From: Hydractinia symbiolongicarpus
Taxonomy: Eukaryota > Cnidaria > Hydrozoa > Anthoathecata > Hydractiniidae
NCBI RefSeq assembly: GCF_029227915.1
Contig: NC_079882.1
Span: 4,278,001-4,342,000 of the forward strand
Reading direction: 5' to 3'
Length of the DNA stretch: 64,000 nt
Of this stretch, positions 1-36,939 are shown piece after piece. A model generated the notes under the pieces. That model saw nothing but the letters and a program-made list of their open reading frames with translations. It did no database searches and had not been told where the DNA came from. Each line of letters begins with the position of its first letter. The stretch's first letter is position 1. Position numbers and translations under genes: made by a program.

Positions 1-1389
1 CGTTTTTTTAAGAAGCGGAATGAAAATTCTATTCTTATCTTCTTACACTCTCACTAACGATATAAAACTATGTTGATTGATTTGATTCAAGTCGAAAGAT
101 TGGTACAAACATGATTTAACCAAGGCGAACCCATTGCGCATGTGTACAAAACTGAAACACATGTGCTGTTTATATAAGAACTTTATGTAACTGGACATTA
201 TTTCATTGCATTTTGAAATGCCATTTTGGGTTCATGTAAAGACTTTTTTTTTTTTTAATTGAAATCAAGTATTTATGACGATGGACTTTGTAAATGGAAA
301 ACGAAGATTTCAAAATAGTCGAAAGAGTAACCCTACTCAGTAAACAAAAAATCGCAATACCAATACAAAACCAGCAACGAACTGACTAATTTTTAAATTT
401 TGATCGAGTGCTACTTTTCCAAATCTTGTATTTTTAAAATATTAATATATTACAGAATTTATTTCGACGCATCCAAAAGTGTATGTATATTTTATAGCTT
501 TTGGTTTTTAAGTTTTTTTGTATTCATTTAAATTTAGAAATATCTTATCTGGATTAGGAAAATTAACCTACACGATTCCCCTTTCTTTATAAGCAACTAA
601 ATTTTACTGCGCAACGTCAGAGTAAGTAATATTGGGTACTATTCGTTAGCCCGTTGAAATGTCTACAACTCGCTCGTCAACATATACTCTGCTTAAAAAA
701 GGCTGCAAGGTTGCTTTTTTTGAGCTGAGATTTTAAAAATACATTACAACCAATCCAAGCAAAATCGACTCAGAGGTTGCCTTTTCAGTCGGATAATCCT
801 TTATACTTGTTCGTGAGACATTTTTTGTTTGTTTTTAAATTAAATAATCATTTGCTTTTTTGGTAAGATGGTTATAAATCACGTATTGCGAGTTACGAGT
901 TGTGACAATTTTTAAAAATTTACTTAGATTTTCATCATGAACGAAATCAAATGCGACACAAGAAAACATTGTAAGATTGGTGTATTGCGTCAATAAATTC
1001 TGAAATTTTACAACGACAATAAGGCTATTGACATATCTGTTCCGATTCTGCAAAATACAAAGAAGTATCGCCGCAGTAAACATGAAAACGAGGTTTATTA
1101 TGAACATTTTATTTTTCACAGCGTGTTTTTGCTAAAAAGAAGACTTTACCACAAGATTTTAACTTTATAGTCAAGCTTTATTATAGATACAGATAAAATC
1201 AAAGAGGCTAGTAGTAGTAAGGGTGAAAACGAAAATATTCTCGTGGTTCGGAGTGTGCAGCTTTTGTTCACACTGGATTTTATATTTTAAACGATGACAA
1301 AAATGAGTACAACAGCTCATGATCATTCATATGCCAAGTTCCATTCAACACAAAACTCCTTAGTCAATATATGTATACTTCAGAAGTAA
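1..1389. other. AT-rich intergenic DNA, no gene seen
   Basis: I see no credible exon, RNA gene or long repeat here. The only sizeable open frame (835-1119, minus) has skewed, AT-driven composition, no recognisable domain and no splice context, so I do not call it. Confidence 0.4.
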
Positions 1390-1956
1390 ATGGAAGATGA
1401 CATCAAGGAACTTTCCAATAATATTATTGTGCTAAAAAATAATATTATGGATCTTAACAAGGAAATCAAATTATACCAGAGCAAAGCGTTTTCTTTAAAA
1501 AATAAAAAATGATCCATGTGCAGTAAAATCTTGGACAGGGCTAGGAATGAACAATGCCTTGTCAAGAAAACGCAGCTATATGTACTTATTGTTTGTCTTG
1601 CCATGTCTCAAATCATCTTTTAAGAATAAGACTCACTAAAGATTTTTGCTTGCAAACCTAGGGGACCTTATGACACTCGAGACCTTTATAATACCATAAG
1701 TATTGCGCTCTTCTTCGGAACATGTAGGGATATTAATAGTGTTCCTATCATTTTTTATGCGATAGAATACAGCATAAACTCGAAGGATAAGGTCAGATTT
1801 TGTGCTAGATGTTTTCTCCTTGTAAACAAACAAAATCTTTTTTAGTTCGGGAACACGCAATGATCCTAAGTCTTCCAAACCATTAACTGTTTTAGTATGA
1901 GATAATAGTGCTTGCAACTGATCCATATTGCACTTAAGTGTAGCCAAAAATAACAA
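1390..1956. pseudogene. Scraps of transposon-type proteins (coiled coil, SAP-like)
   Basis: Two short opposed open frames lie together. On the plus strand 1390-1512 encodes 40 residues rich in Asn, Leu, Lys and Ile that would form a coiled coil (it contains LSNNIIVLKNNIMDLNKEIK). On the minus strand 1956-1636 encodes 106 residues whose middle part (LGSLRVPELKKILFVYKEK, then SDLILRVYAVF) has the spacing of a SAP-type helix-turn-helix, a module common in transposon-derived invertebrate proteins. Neither has splice sites that I can connect to further exons. I infer remnants of mobile-element proteins; the SAP assignment is tentative. Confidence 0.3.
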
Positions 1957-2749
1957 AAATGTATATATTTGTTAAGTAATTTGTGCACTTTCCCGCTACA
2001 ATTTCAAATGGTTCATAATAAACCTCGTTTTCATGTTGCGCTTTCATTTTGAGCCGCCACGGTTAATTGTGAACGTGTGATATGGAAAAGAGCTTATTAA
2101 CAAATGTCAAGAGAATTGATAGTGTGTTTAAGCCTTTAACATCTTTCGTCGTTTTATTTATTTACTGCTGTCAAAGAACGGTTTCCACTAGGAAGAAAAA
2201 TCACTTTATGATGAGTGGTTTTGCGATAATTAATTATTATGAAGTATTGAAAATGATTGGACCTAGTGACTAACTGGGAGGAAGGGTCATGGCGGGTAAT
2301 TGCACTGTTTAGTATTATCCGTATATCTGCTAAAATTGATTTCTGAAAAATGAAATGCCGCAAAAAAAAACCTAATCGATTTTGGAACAAGGAACTCTGC
2401 CCCACCATTAGCTTTTTTTAATTTTTTTTTCTGCGCTAAAATAAATAATTTTTGTGTGAATAATTTTAGCGCAAAAGAAGTTTGTTAATTTTTATTATTG
2501 TTTATCGTGATTTATTTTCATAGAAGTGTTGTGTATAACTATAAATATATTTGTAACTAATTATTGCTGAATACCATCATCAAAGCAAAATATTTATTTT
2601 TGTTGCTGAAATGAAGTCAAAAAAATAAGGCCCGCGATATGGCAAAAAAGAGCAATTTACAATTCAGTTTGTCAGCAACGACGGAAAACAACCTCTCCCA
2701 AGGTTTAAAAAAAGATGTCGAAAGTCCTTAAAAATACCAAAAAAATTCA

Positions 2750-2965
2750 ACTTTTTCCTTAAATGTCTAACTCGCACTTTACTTTTCCAACTCGAACTTT
2801 AAATTTCCAACTCGCACATTTAAAGCAACTCATGACATGTATGTAGCAACTCGTGAATTTCAACTCGCAGCTCGTATTTTAAAAACTAATAAGGAACTCA
2901 TAACTTGCGGATTTAGGCTTGTAACGAACGACTTGTAACTCGCAACTTGTAACTCGCAATTTGGG
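2750..2965. repeat. Degenerate CAACTCGCA-type short repeat
   Basis: About fifteen diverged copies of a roughly 10-15 bp motif (aactcgcac, aactcgaac, aactcgtga, aactcgcag, taactcgcaac) occur in tandem or near-tandem. A related stretch is at 875-905 in the opposite orientation (tgcgagttacgagttg). No coding potential is seen. Confidence 0.55.
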
Positions 2966-3912
2966 TATTGTGTGAGAATTTTATATCAAACCCAGGAGGA
3001 TACAAAACAATCGAATCGAATAATTCTTAACAGATTTGTTAACAATTTTCTAAACTGATTGATTTTTTGTTACCTTTGTTATGTTACCTTTGTGTCAATT
3101 TTAATGCATTTTTTAACAACTTAATCACCAGGTCGAAACTCAAGTTCCTTACAAAAAAACGTGTAATAGAGCCCATCTTGATTTCAACATGACTAGACGA
3201 TGTTAAATTTTGACAGTTTGTTTGGATTTCACAATTATCTCGTTTATTCTGATGGATTAACAAAGACAAATATATGTTGAAATAAAAACAAAATACTTTT
3301 AATTTACTGTGCCGTTGCCAAGGGAATATTTACTGAAGCAATGAAGTTCAAAATTCTGTGAATTGTCATGATCTCTGAGAAGTTGAACATGTAATATAAT
3401 ACTGTACAGTTTTTCCCCTGCATTTTCACACCATAGAATTTGGTGTGTGTTTCATACAGTAACCAACTTTTATTCCAGATTCTTTTTAACGTCCTTAAGA
3501 GCGGTGTTGATGAGGTGTTAGTGTGATAAATGGAAAACAGGGTTTCCTCTCTAGAAATTTAAAAACTTCTGCTCTGTTTTGTTTGCAAAAAACGCTAAAT
3601 TCTGTTCTCCCAGAAAAAAGTTTGCTGGGCAAAAAACAGGCTCACTAAAAAATATGAGTTTTAATTTATTTGTTGTGTTTGATGTAGATCATGAACATAA
3701 TATATTTATGCATACAAGTATCACATATATAAACATATAAAAATATAAATACAGTGAAATAAAATATTAAAATAAATATAGTCCTTAGATTACTTTTAAG
3801 TGACTCTTTTCTCTTTTAAGTTAAAAATATATCCCCCCTTTAGCACCCGCACTTTGCATATAATTTGTCATGCTGTCATTCTCGATCACTGTAAAGTCCG
3901 ACCTTGGTCCGA

Positions 3913-4629
3913 CTACCTTTCTCCTTTTAATAATATTTTCGTTCTGTTTCGGTTTTTATGTTTTTTGGTTATTTCTTTTGTTATTTTGAGAGCACAAGCA
4001 TTACACAGACATATGTCATTGTGTGAACTTCTTTTCAATTCTTGTTCCTGCTTCACTGTATGGCGAATGTATCGACAATTTAGTAGTTCATTATATATCA
4101 CTCCAAAGTTATATATTTCGTTAACCTCTTCTTTCTCTTTTGTGATAAGAAACTTTAAATTGTCTCGTATCATACACCAATGTCTTCGCGCTTGTACTCT
4201 TTCAGGTGTTACCCTACCTCTCCTAGTGAACGGAGGGGCGGTGAACGCCCGAACACAACTTGTTGCTGACGTCATGTTGGGTCTCATTTTTGTGACGTCA
4301 ATAAGTGTCAGCATTTGTCTTGACGGACTTTTTTTTAAAGTCACGCCTCGATGTGTTGAAGGTGTACCTGGTTGACTGCAACTTGAGCTATGTACAGAAG
4401 CCTGATCATCTTTTAAATGTAATTCAGGAAGTACTCGACATTGTCGCAGTAAAAACTCCTCTTGTTTTCTCGATATTCTTCCGCATGATTTCACCCTCTC
4501 TTTCTTGTATCGGTTAATCGTACTTTCCATTCGGCTTGTCGTGCGTCGATTAAAATTGACGGCATGCTTCTGTCGAAAAGATGCGCCATTTTGAAGTCCA
4601 AACATGAGTTGCTCGTAGTAAAAATCCAT
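3913..4629 (-). CDS. Orphan basic protein, single exon, 238 aa
   Basis: A continuous 238-codon frame runs on the minus strand, by far the longest in the first 9 kb, and in locally less AT-rich DNA. The product begins MDFYYEQLMFGLQNGASF and is strongly basic, with Arg-rich stretches (about residues 28-55 and 135-150), a Ser/Thr/Pro segment near residues 80-105 and a lysine-rich C-terminus. One Cys pair occurs as CLCNAC near residue 207. There is no signal peptide or membrane segment. I recognise no family. An intronless gene among intron-rich neighbours could be a young orphan, a retroposed copy or a piece of a mobile element. The start is the first Met of the frame. Confidence 0.45.
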   Translation of the reverse strand: MDFYYEQLMFGLQNGASFRQKHAVNFNRRTTSRMESTINRYKKERVKSCGRISRKQEEFLLRQCRVLPELHLKDDQASVHSSSCSQPGTPSTHRGVTLKKSPSRQMLTLIDVTKMRPNMTSATSCVRAFTAPPFTRRGRVTPERVQARRHWCMIRDNLKFLITKEKEEVNEIYNFGVIYNELLNCRYIRHTVKQEQELKRSSHNDICLCNACALKITKEITKKHKNRNRTKILLKGER

Positions 4630-7600
4630 TTTGTATCTTGTGATTTCTTAACTGGATCTACATGTACTGCTTTAAAAGCCTTGTTCTAAAGTTTTAATCA
4701 AAATAACTTCAGATAAGTTTATGACATCGCAGTGCGGCAATATCTTCTGTTGTTGGTAAGTGCATTAAATACTAAAAACCAGCTCGCAACTAATATATTT
4801 TCCAGAATCCTGTTTTTATTATAACGAAACTAATTACCTATCTTATTTGTACTACCCTCGAACCCAGGCCTTTATTTATGATCGATTTGTTTTTTCTGAA
4901 CACGTGATCGTTTCGATCTTGAGAACGAAACTGTCTGAATATTTACACAAATATTGAATTTTTAAACCTCGAAGTATTGAACAAACATAAACAACATCTT
5001 CTTCGTACAAATTCATCTACTAACCTTAATCACAAATCATTTAGACGTTTTCGTTGTGTCAGTTGAAGCTTTTAAAAATTGAGATAAAACGCTATTACGT
5101 AATTCACAAATGAGTCACTTACGGAATGACACGCGCCCATAATGTTGGGTTGCCATACGGGCTCTCCTCCTTTTCAAATTTTGCCGTTAAGTCTTTCAAT
5201 GTACCTAAAGTACGATGAAGAGATTTCAGGTTTGCGTGGGTGGAACTACGTATACAATGTGATGTATGTTTTAAGTTTCCGGCGTGTCATGTTTTTGCAC
5301 TCTCCCGAAATTATTGTTTGTGAGAAGTGAGGAAATACGTCAAATAGCTGAGACTGTGCTAAAGCTTATTTTTTGGTGTGACGTGTATTGTTGACTTTGA
5401 ATTTTGCAAGCAACTTCCCTTAAAAGTTAGAATGCTTTTTAATCTTTACTACATTAAAGGAATAAATTTTGCAAAAATCGATGTTGTATTTTTTCCGTTT
5501 AATTTTCATTTTAAAGTGAATTTACTCTATTTTTTTCTTTCTTATTTACCGAGCACTTATAGAGATACTTAATTTCAACTTCACAAGTCTTTATTTTGTC
5601 TCAAAAGCATTATTTTTTTGCAGAATTCGCGAAATGTGATCCTCGCAAAATTTAAGGACTTGCTAACAAAAAAAAAATAATTTTTTTTGAAAATGTTTTC
5701 ACGAAAAATTAATTTTCCTGAGGTCAAATAATTTTTTTCTTTAACGTATAAAAAAAGCCTTTATTTTCCGGTAAAATCTTCCTGAAACTTAACCAGCCGC
5801 CATTGAAAGTGCTTGTTTAAAAGCCTCGTTCCTAAGTCCTTATAAAATTTTATATCAAAATAAAGATATCTATTACAGCGTGCTTTATACTCCACGGTGG
5901 AGTACTTGCTCTCCTTAATATTTTCCGCCGTTATTATTCGTGCATTCAGTTGTTGGCCTAAGTATCCGTTTTGGAAATTCTTTTTGGAGTAATGAATAGA
6001 AGCTATTTTTAGAAGTCAAACAAAATATAAATGCCACCAGCTTTCACACATAAAAACCGACGTACGACAATTTATATATAACGATAGTAAGTAAATTGTC
6101 GGCAAAGCTAATGATCGACGTTAAGTAAAAGTCTACGATAACAAAAAGACCAAGGTAGCTACTGGTTTTCAAAAATGACGACTCCACTCCTGCAGAAAGT
6201 ACCAGCTTCTTTGGTGGTCATTCGTGCTGATAAAAGTTCTTTCTATGGCAAATAGAAACTCTTCCATTGACATTCTCCTCACGATTAAATCCTTACCTAA
6301 ATATTGATAAATACACTAAATTTCATGAAAAACAAACAAATAAGTAATTTGATGATAACTCGTAACATATTCTAGGAGGAGGTATATTTAACATTCACAA
6401 TATATTTTACAAGTATATGGTTTATGCGAAATGTATATTCTTCTTCTGTTTGTAAAAAATCGTGTCTTTTGTTTGTAAAAAATCGTGACTTAAGGAACAG
6501 TAAATGTGAGGCAAACACCTTGCTGTCTGTAAATATTACGTTATTTTACTTAACTCATCATAATCTAAAAGTCAACTATTATGTTTGTGGTTGTTCCACA
6601 TTAATCTACCATTTTTAAGCTGTTCTCTCTATGGCAACTCTGAAACATGTGATTTTTACGTGTTGGTGTGTGCACTGTGTATAACCCTATCCAATATTGA
6701 CATTTTTTTGGTTGTTTGGTACTTTAATTTAAACAACTTTCGTGAATTATTTGGATTCCATTTGATTCAGTTGATAACTTTACAAAAAGGAATATAATTG
6801 AGAGTACAAATATGGTGTAGATTTATAGTCATGTCTGCATCTATTGTAACTGCGTCCAGAACCACAGTACCCTTCTACATGTATTGTATTATACGATACA
6901 TGTAGATGCATGTAAGTGTACGAAGGTGAAAAAAACGTATACTATTTGTTATTTTTACCTTCGTCCATATTCTAAAAATTGGTATTTCGTGCCTTTTGTC
7001 GACCTGAAATGAAAATGTTGTTAAAGAAACTAAAGATGTGGAAAACCTGATTGACATTTTTTTAAACCCGCTTTCAATGATCAACATCATATATAATCTA
7101 CATAATTCTCTAAAAACACATTCATAGTTGAAATATCTAACAATGCAAAAATATGTAAAATTTCGAGCACTAAGATAAACAGATATTTTCTGTTTTTTTA
7201 AAAGTTAAACACTACGTTTATAAAGGTAACTTAGTTTTACCGAGTCCTTCTATAAGAAAACGTTAAGGAAACCCATCCATATGGTGGGTTCAATCACTGA
7301 TAATTCTTGAAATTGTTAAATTTTTATGTCGCGGAAACCTGTTTTGTGTAGACACTATTAATAATCTCCGCCATGGAACAGTTCTGCTCTATTTAATTGG
7401 TATCATTAAGATTTCCCAATTGTGGTGCAACCTCAATTCACGCGTTTCATCCTCATATCAAAAAATGCTACAGGCCCTGGGATCGAGGTTGATTGTGGCG
7501 CTCAATGTAACATTTTAATTTTCCCTTTGCGAAAGAATGCTAAGTGTTTAATTGTAACCTCGATCAATGTTACAATTGATTTCTTGCATAAAAAAATGTA

Positions 7601-9563
7601 TGAAATTTTTATAGTGAATTTTTATTTGTTTCTGTGACGTACGTGAAGAAACACCATCCAGCTTCGTTTAAATTTTTATAATTTTTTTCTTTTTGAGTGG
7701 GCTTTTAATTGCACCGGTAAGTGTAATTGTAAATGTTAGAAATTTCTCGGATCAATCGAATTCATGTATTTCGCGGAATTCTTTTCTTTATATGTCTTTC
7801 ACAAAGCTAAGGTAAAAATAAACAGACTAGAAGATAAATTTAATAGTTCCCGTTATAATTTCATTTTGCGAAAATCTCCCACCATAAAAATAGTTCAAAT
7901 AAATAATCAGATGTGGTATAATCCAGTTGACGCTCGTTTTTTTTATGTGCTATGTTTTTTTAGAAGTGCCCAAGTAAGTCGAAATCCAAAAACCTTAAGA
8001 ACGGGGGTTAGTTTGCATTGTTAAAGCTTTGAGAACGCGGGTTTGTTCTCCTTATGTTGTGCGCATAAATTAATTATTGACTTCGAATACCGCAATCATA
8101 TCCGTTATAATTCGTGACTTCGCGAGTCTTTTTTTATACTTACATCAACAGTACTGTATTGGTTGTGGTCTAAGAAATATATCATCAGCTTCAATTTGCA
8201 AAAAAAAAACACGCAAAAAATCTATTTTTATTCGCATAATTAACACGCAAACATATACGGAATTCAAGTCATTGATATCCCTAAATTTGAACCTATGCTT
8301 AGTCAAACATTTATATAATAAAATTATTCTTTCTCCTTTGGGCAATACGGTGATGCTGGATAAGTAACCGTAGATAATGAAAATTAGTAAATTTTTAAAA
8401 AACTTTTTTTTTCGTGAAAACGAAATTTCTCCATTTCTTTTCTCCGTACAAAATTACTGTTCTATTCTATTTTAAGTAAATTTTTCTTTATTCCTTTATT
8501 CAAGGTTCTACTCTTCTTTCAAAAGCCACTACACAAACAATAAAACACAATAACTACCACGGAGTTAGGATATAACATTGTAGTAATTACAACAATGTGT
8601 TTACATGGGGCTAACATTTCTTCCTGATTCTCCTCAACCTGAGCTTGAGTAAAAAAAATTTTTTAGCTGAGCGATTGACCTCAATTACGTTTGTACCTTA
8701 GATTTTTTTCTTGTGACTATACTAAAAATAATGAAACATTTACAAAATTATTGATTTACAAGCCTTCAATTTTATTTTCATATTACATGAAAATAATTAT
8801 AATTTTTTTTGTTTCCGAACAATGCATTTGAAAAATATTTGCAAAAATTTCACACGTTTGATTCTTTAATTTTGCAGTCTAAATATAGGTCGTCGGCTTT
8901 TTTCAAAGCCACCATCGATTATATCGATACTTATTCAGTTTAAGTCTCATCTGGTATATAAATCGACTATTCAAGTCTGCATTCACATCTGCATTGCTAT
9001 TCATACCTTTAATCAAAATACATTGCAGCTATGAAATATACACTTCTAACATTGATATCGTTTGCATAAAGGATAAAAAAACATGTGAAATGTAGATAAT
9101 CGATAAAACGCGGCTTAGTAAAGGGAAGTTGTTCAACTTTTATATGTTCTTTATATCGGTTTGGTTTACGCTCTGTTATATTAAAGGAGAAAGCAAACAA
9201 AATAAGCTAAAAATGCTAAAGAAATAAAAATGTGATTTTTTGTTAAGAGCAACGTGTTACTAATAAAAGTTCTTTGTATGCTTTAGTATTAGTTAAGATT
9301 TAGAAAAAAATCTTATAACGCAAAAATAGGTTGGAATACATGTATGGTGGTAAAAATGGTTAAAATCATTATGCATAGCTTGCTTTAAACTTAATATTTT
9401 TTTTATGCATGTAAAACATACTTAAACAGCATCGTTTCCAAGTTTTATCTATCCAACATGTCTAAATCTTTCTGCGTGCAAATCTAGAGTAAAAAAAAAG
9501 TGCAAAGTGATTTAACGAAGTAAAAAGTTCATCCACGCAGATGTTTGTTGGTACTTGAAAAAT
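4630..9563. other. Long intergenic region upstream of the ferlin gene
   Basis: About 4.9 kb without a supportable gene. It has many poly-A/T runs. An inverted repeat at about 6875-6905 (arms ctacatgtat and atacatgtag) could form a small hairpin. A TATA-like stretch (gtatataaatc) at about 8953 has no coding exon nearby, so I do not call a promoter. The promoter of the ferlin gene presumably lies in the last few hundred bases. Confidence 0.4.
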
Positions 9564-34311
<24,748 letters not shown>

Positions 34312-34346
34312 GCAAGGCGTAGACGATTTAAAATTGTACTGTACAG

Positions 34347-34352
34347 AATAAA
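34347..34352 (+). promoter_or_regulatory. Likely poly(A) signal of the ferlin gene
   Basis: AATAAA occurs 36 bp after the ferlin stop codon. It is the first canonical signal downstream and no other gene lies close on this strand. Confidence 0.55.
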
Positions 34353-35614
34353 TATTATTTGTATATAGATTTAAATATTTTCTGATATTTTCTGACTACG
34401 AGGACACTAGCAGTCTTTGGATGCCATCTTTTTTATTGCTCGATAACTCTGTGCAGAAAAAAAGTTTTTTTTATTCTTCTTTTAGTAAACATTTGATAGA
34501 ATTTATATCTTTTTGTAAGTTTCAAACATCTCTGGGTTTTTTTTATTTATATCCAAATTTATATGGGATTTATATACGAACTTTTGAACGCTTAATGTTT
34601 AACAAAAAGTTTAGTAAATTTGTATTGGAGCAGTATGGGTATTTTGCTGAACAAATTTTATATCATCATCGTGAATTTTTTAAACAAACGGGATAGTTTT
34701 TTATGGTCATCTTGAGTTTTTTCTGTGATACTTGATACCATTTTGGTTTTTAATTTGTTTTTAATGTTGTATAAAAATATATGAAGTAGCTAAACGAACA
34801 TAAGTCGACACAATTAGTATTTTCGTGAATTTTTTATTTAATTTTTTTATTGCTATTGTTGCTTAGCACATTCAGTTTTCACGCCTTTAACTGAGTCTCA
34901 GTGTCGCTGAAGAATATCAGCTTGTTTTGTAGTTCATCAAGAACATTTAATAACTTTATAAGGCTCCATAAGGCTGATGCGCTAAAAGAAAATATTGAGA
35001 TTTTAATCCCCTAAATTGACTCTAACGCTGCAGAAGTCTCTACCATATTAATCTTGATCGACCTGTGTGAGGGTGTTAAAATTATACTTTTAGGCTAAAG
35101 CTCAAAACATTAATTTTCTTGTTAAAATATTTCAAGGATATTTTAGAATTTTTATAAAGTTTTTTCACCATTCGAATGCGCGCTATTTTCTGAATTATAT
35201 GCCACTGCAGTGCCATCTTTTTATTTTTTTATTCGGGTTACTATTTCTTTTGGAACATCTCTATTTCTTCGCCAGACAAGATAATTCGATTTTAGATTTT
35301 AAGTAGGTCGGTTCGTCTTTTCTACGGAAAACCTATTTACCTGTTTACTTTAAAATCTATTTATTTTTTAAAAATAAAAATGTATTTATTTCCATTTGAT
35401 GTGTTTTTTTTTCTTATTTGTTTTTGACTTCGTGTGAAATAAACCCCATCGGTTGGTTGTAACAACACTTAAGGTAGTTTACATGACATAAATTACATGC
35501 TCCTAACCTTTTCATACTTGTCCACAAAATGGTTTTGCTCAAACCCAGGAAAAGCTTAAAAAGCAGTCGCTGTTGACGAATTTCAAGTAAGTCTAAGTAA
35601 CAAAAAATATTCTT
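34353..35614. other. Gene-free spacer between ferlin and repeat block
   Basis: AT-rich spacer. An open frame at 34421-34696 (plus) is Phe/Tyr/Leu-rich with no signal peptide, domain or splice context and is not called. Confidence 0.4.
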
Positions 35615-35623
35615 GGTCATGCG

Positions 35624-36006
35624 CAACCTCGTCCCCAGGGCATCTTGTATCTTTTCTGACCCTGGGACGGCGATATGAACATGGCCCTGGAGGAGGCTGG
35701 TCCGATATGAAACATGATTGGCGCGGATATGTCACATAGTTATTGCGTCATACAAAACATTTTAGCGAGGCGGCGAGTCTGTGACGAACAGGAGGAAGCT
35801 GTTCGTATTAAAATGGCGGAGGAGCTGTATCAGTATCATGTTGTTTTCAAAGTGAAAATTTTAATAAAAAGCATTACTAATCAATTAGAGTACACAATAA
35901 GACATCATAAAGTAATACTGCTTACATGGAAATATTTCAACAGCTACTTTTCTAGTTTAATAAACCAGGGTCAAAAAAGATACAAGATGCCCTGGGGACG
36001 AGGTTG
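35624..36006. mobile_element. 383-bp TIR element with 9-bp target duplication
   Basis: Terminal inverted repeats of about 44 bp with one mismatch begin CAACCTCGTCCCCAGGGCAT and end with its complement. The 9-bp sequence GGTCATGCG flanks both sides (35615-35623 and 36007-36015), a direct target-site duplication. Nine-base duplications with long TIRs fit Mutator-like (MULE) elements, though I see no transposase. The interior (about 35700-35880) is unusually CpG-rich (gcgcgg, ggcggcgag) and carries a YY1-like start context (aaaatggcgg), which looks like host promoter DNA carried by the element. A 93-bp relative lies at 38913. Confidence 0.85.
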
Positions 36007-36354
36007 GGTCATGCGTAATCAAAATATTCAAATTGACACTTCAATCAATCCAAGTGAGTTATGTTTGAATTCGCAACATATTATCTTGAAAGAATAAAGC
36101 AAACTTATCAACTGATCCAACGTCTTATTTATCCCGTATACAATCCCATGGTCATTTACCTTGGGACCCGCTTTTAGGCCCACCAGCGTATAAGCTCTCC
36201 TTCTTTTTCCATAATTCTTTAAAACTCATCTTTTCTGCCCACGTGTAAAAATAAAATTAACATCATCAAAACTAACAAAACGTTTCCTTATCGTGTCTAT
36301 TTAAAATTTTCAAATCTAGTGTGATACAAAGGACTTACTACGAGTCATGTCTTC

Positions 36355-36480
36355 TTAACCCTATTCGGTCCGGGGTTTTTCGAACATACTATGACCAGAG
36401 GGGGCGGATTTCGCCCCCCCCCCCTAATAACTTTTCATAGGGTTGTTCAAATTTAATTAAAGCTTCTGATGACGTCACAG
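36355..36480. repeat. Interspersed repeat with GC-rich hairpin
   Basis: A GC-rich island in AT-rich DNA. It runs from cggtccggggtttttcgaac to a hairpin formed by agggggcgga and the following cgccccccc run (about 36398-36425). The sharp change in composition and the hairpin suggest a repeat-family member or element end. I cannot define its boundaries. Confidence 0.4.
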
Positions 36481-36939
36481 AAAATGTGCTGACGCAAGCA
36501 AAAATTTATTACTGCCATTTTGTTCCTTTTTTTGACGCACCAAAGTGTGGGAAGTTTTACCTTTAAATACATTTCTTTATAGCCATTCCTTGCAACCATT
36601 TCCAACCAATACTGATGCAATTTTAAAAACGCAGCTATATATTGACGATTACTCTTTACGGTTGAGTGATTTTAAAAATTACCATTTTATAATATAGATA
36701 AAACTCAATCATCCTTTATTTACACGATGTTAATGTTATAACGATCAATTATATTCAAACTTTTTGCTGACGTCAATCCGATCAAAATCGGGAACAGTAA
36801 TTGCGCTAAATGAAAATTTCGTAGTTTTGACGCAAATTCTTGTTATTTTATCCATAATCGTATGAACTATTTTTGACTGTCCTAAAAACGTTTAGGTTCA
36901 TTTTAATCATGCATTTTAGAAATTTTATTTGCTTTTTAG

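Noticed and set aside
3800-4375. 191-codon plus-strand frame opposite the orphan gene
   Set aside because: Hydrophobic, Cys/Phe/Leu-rich translation typical of the complement of a basic protein gene; the minus frame is longer and has a more protein-like composition.
35714-36097. 127-codon frame in the TIR element
   Set aside because: It runs out through the right TIR and into flanking DNA, so the whole frame cannot be a conserved protein; only the short CpG-rich part is of interest.
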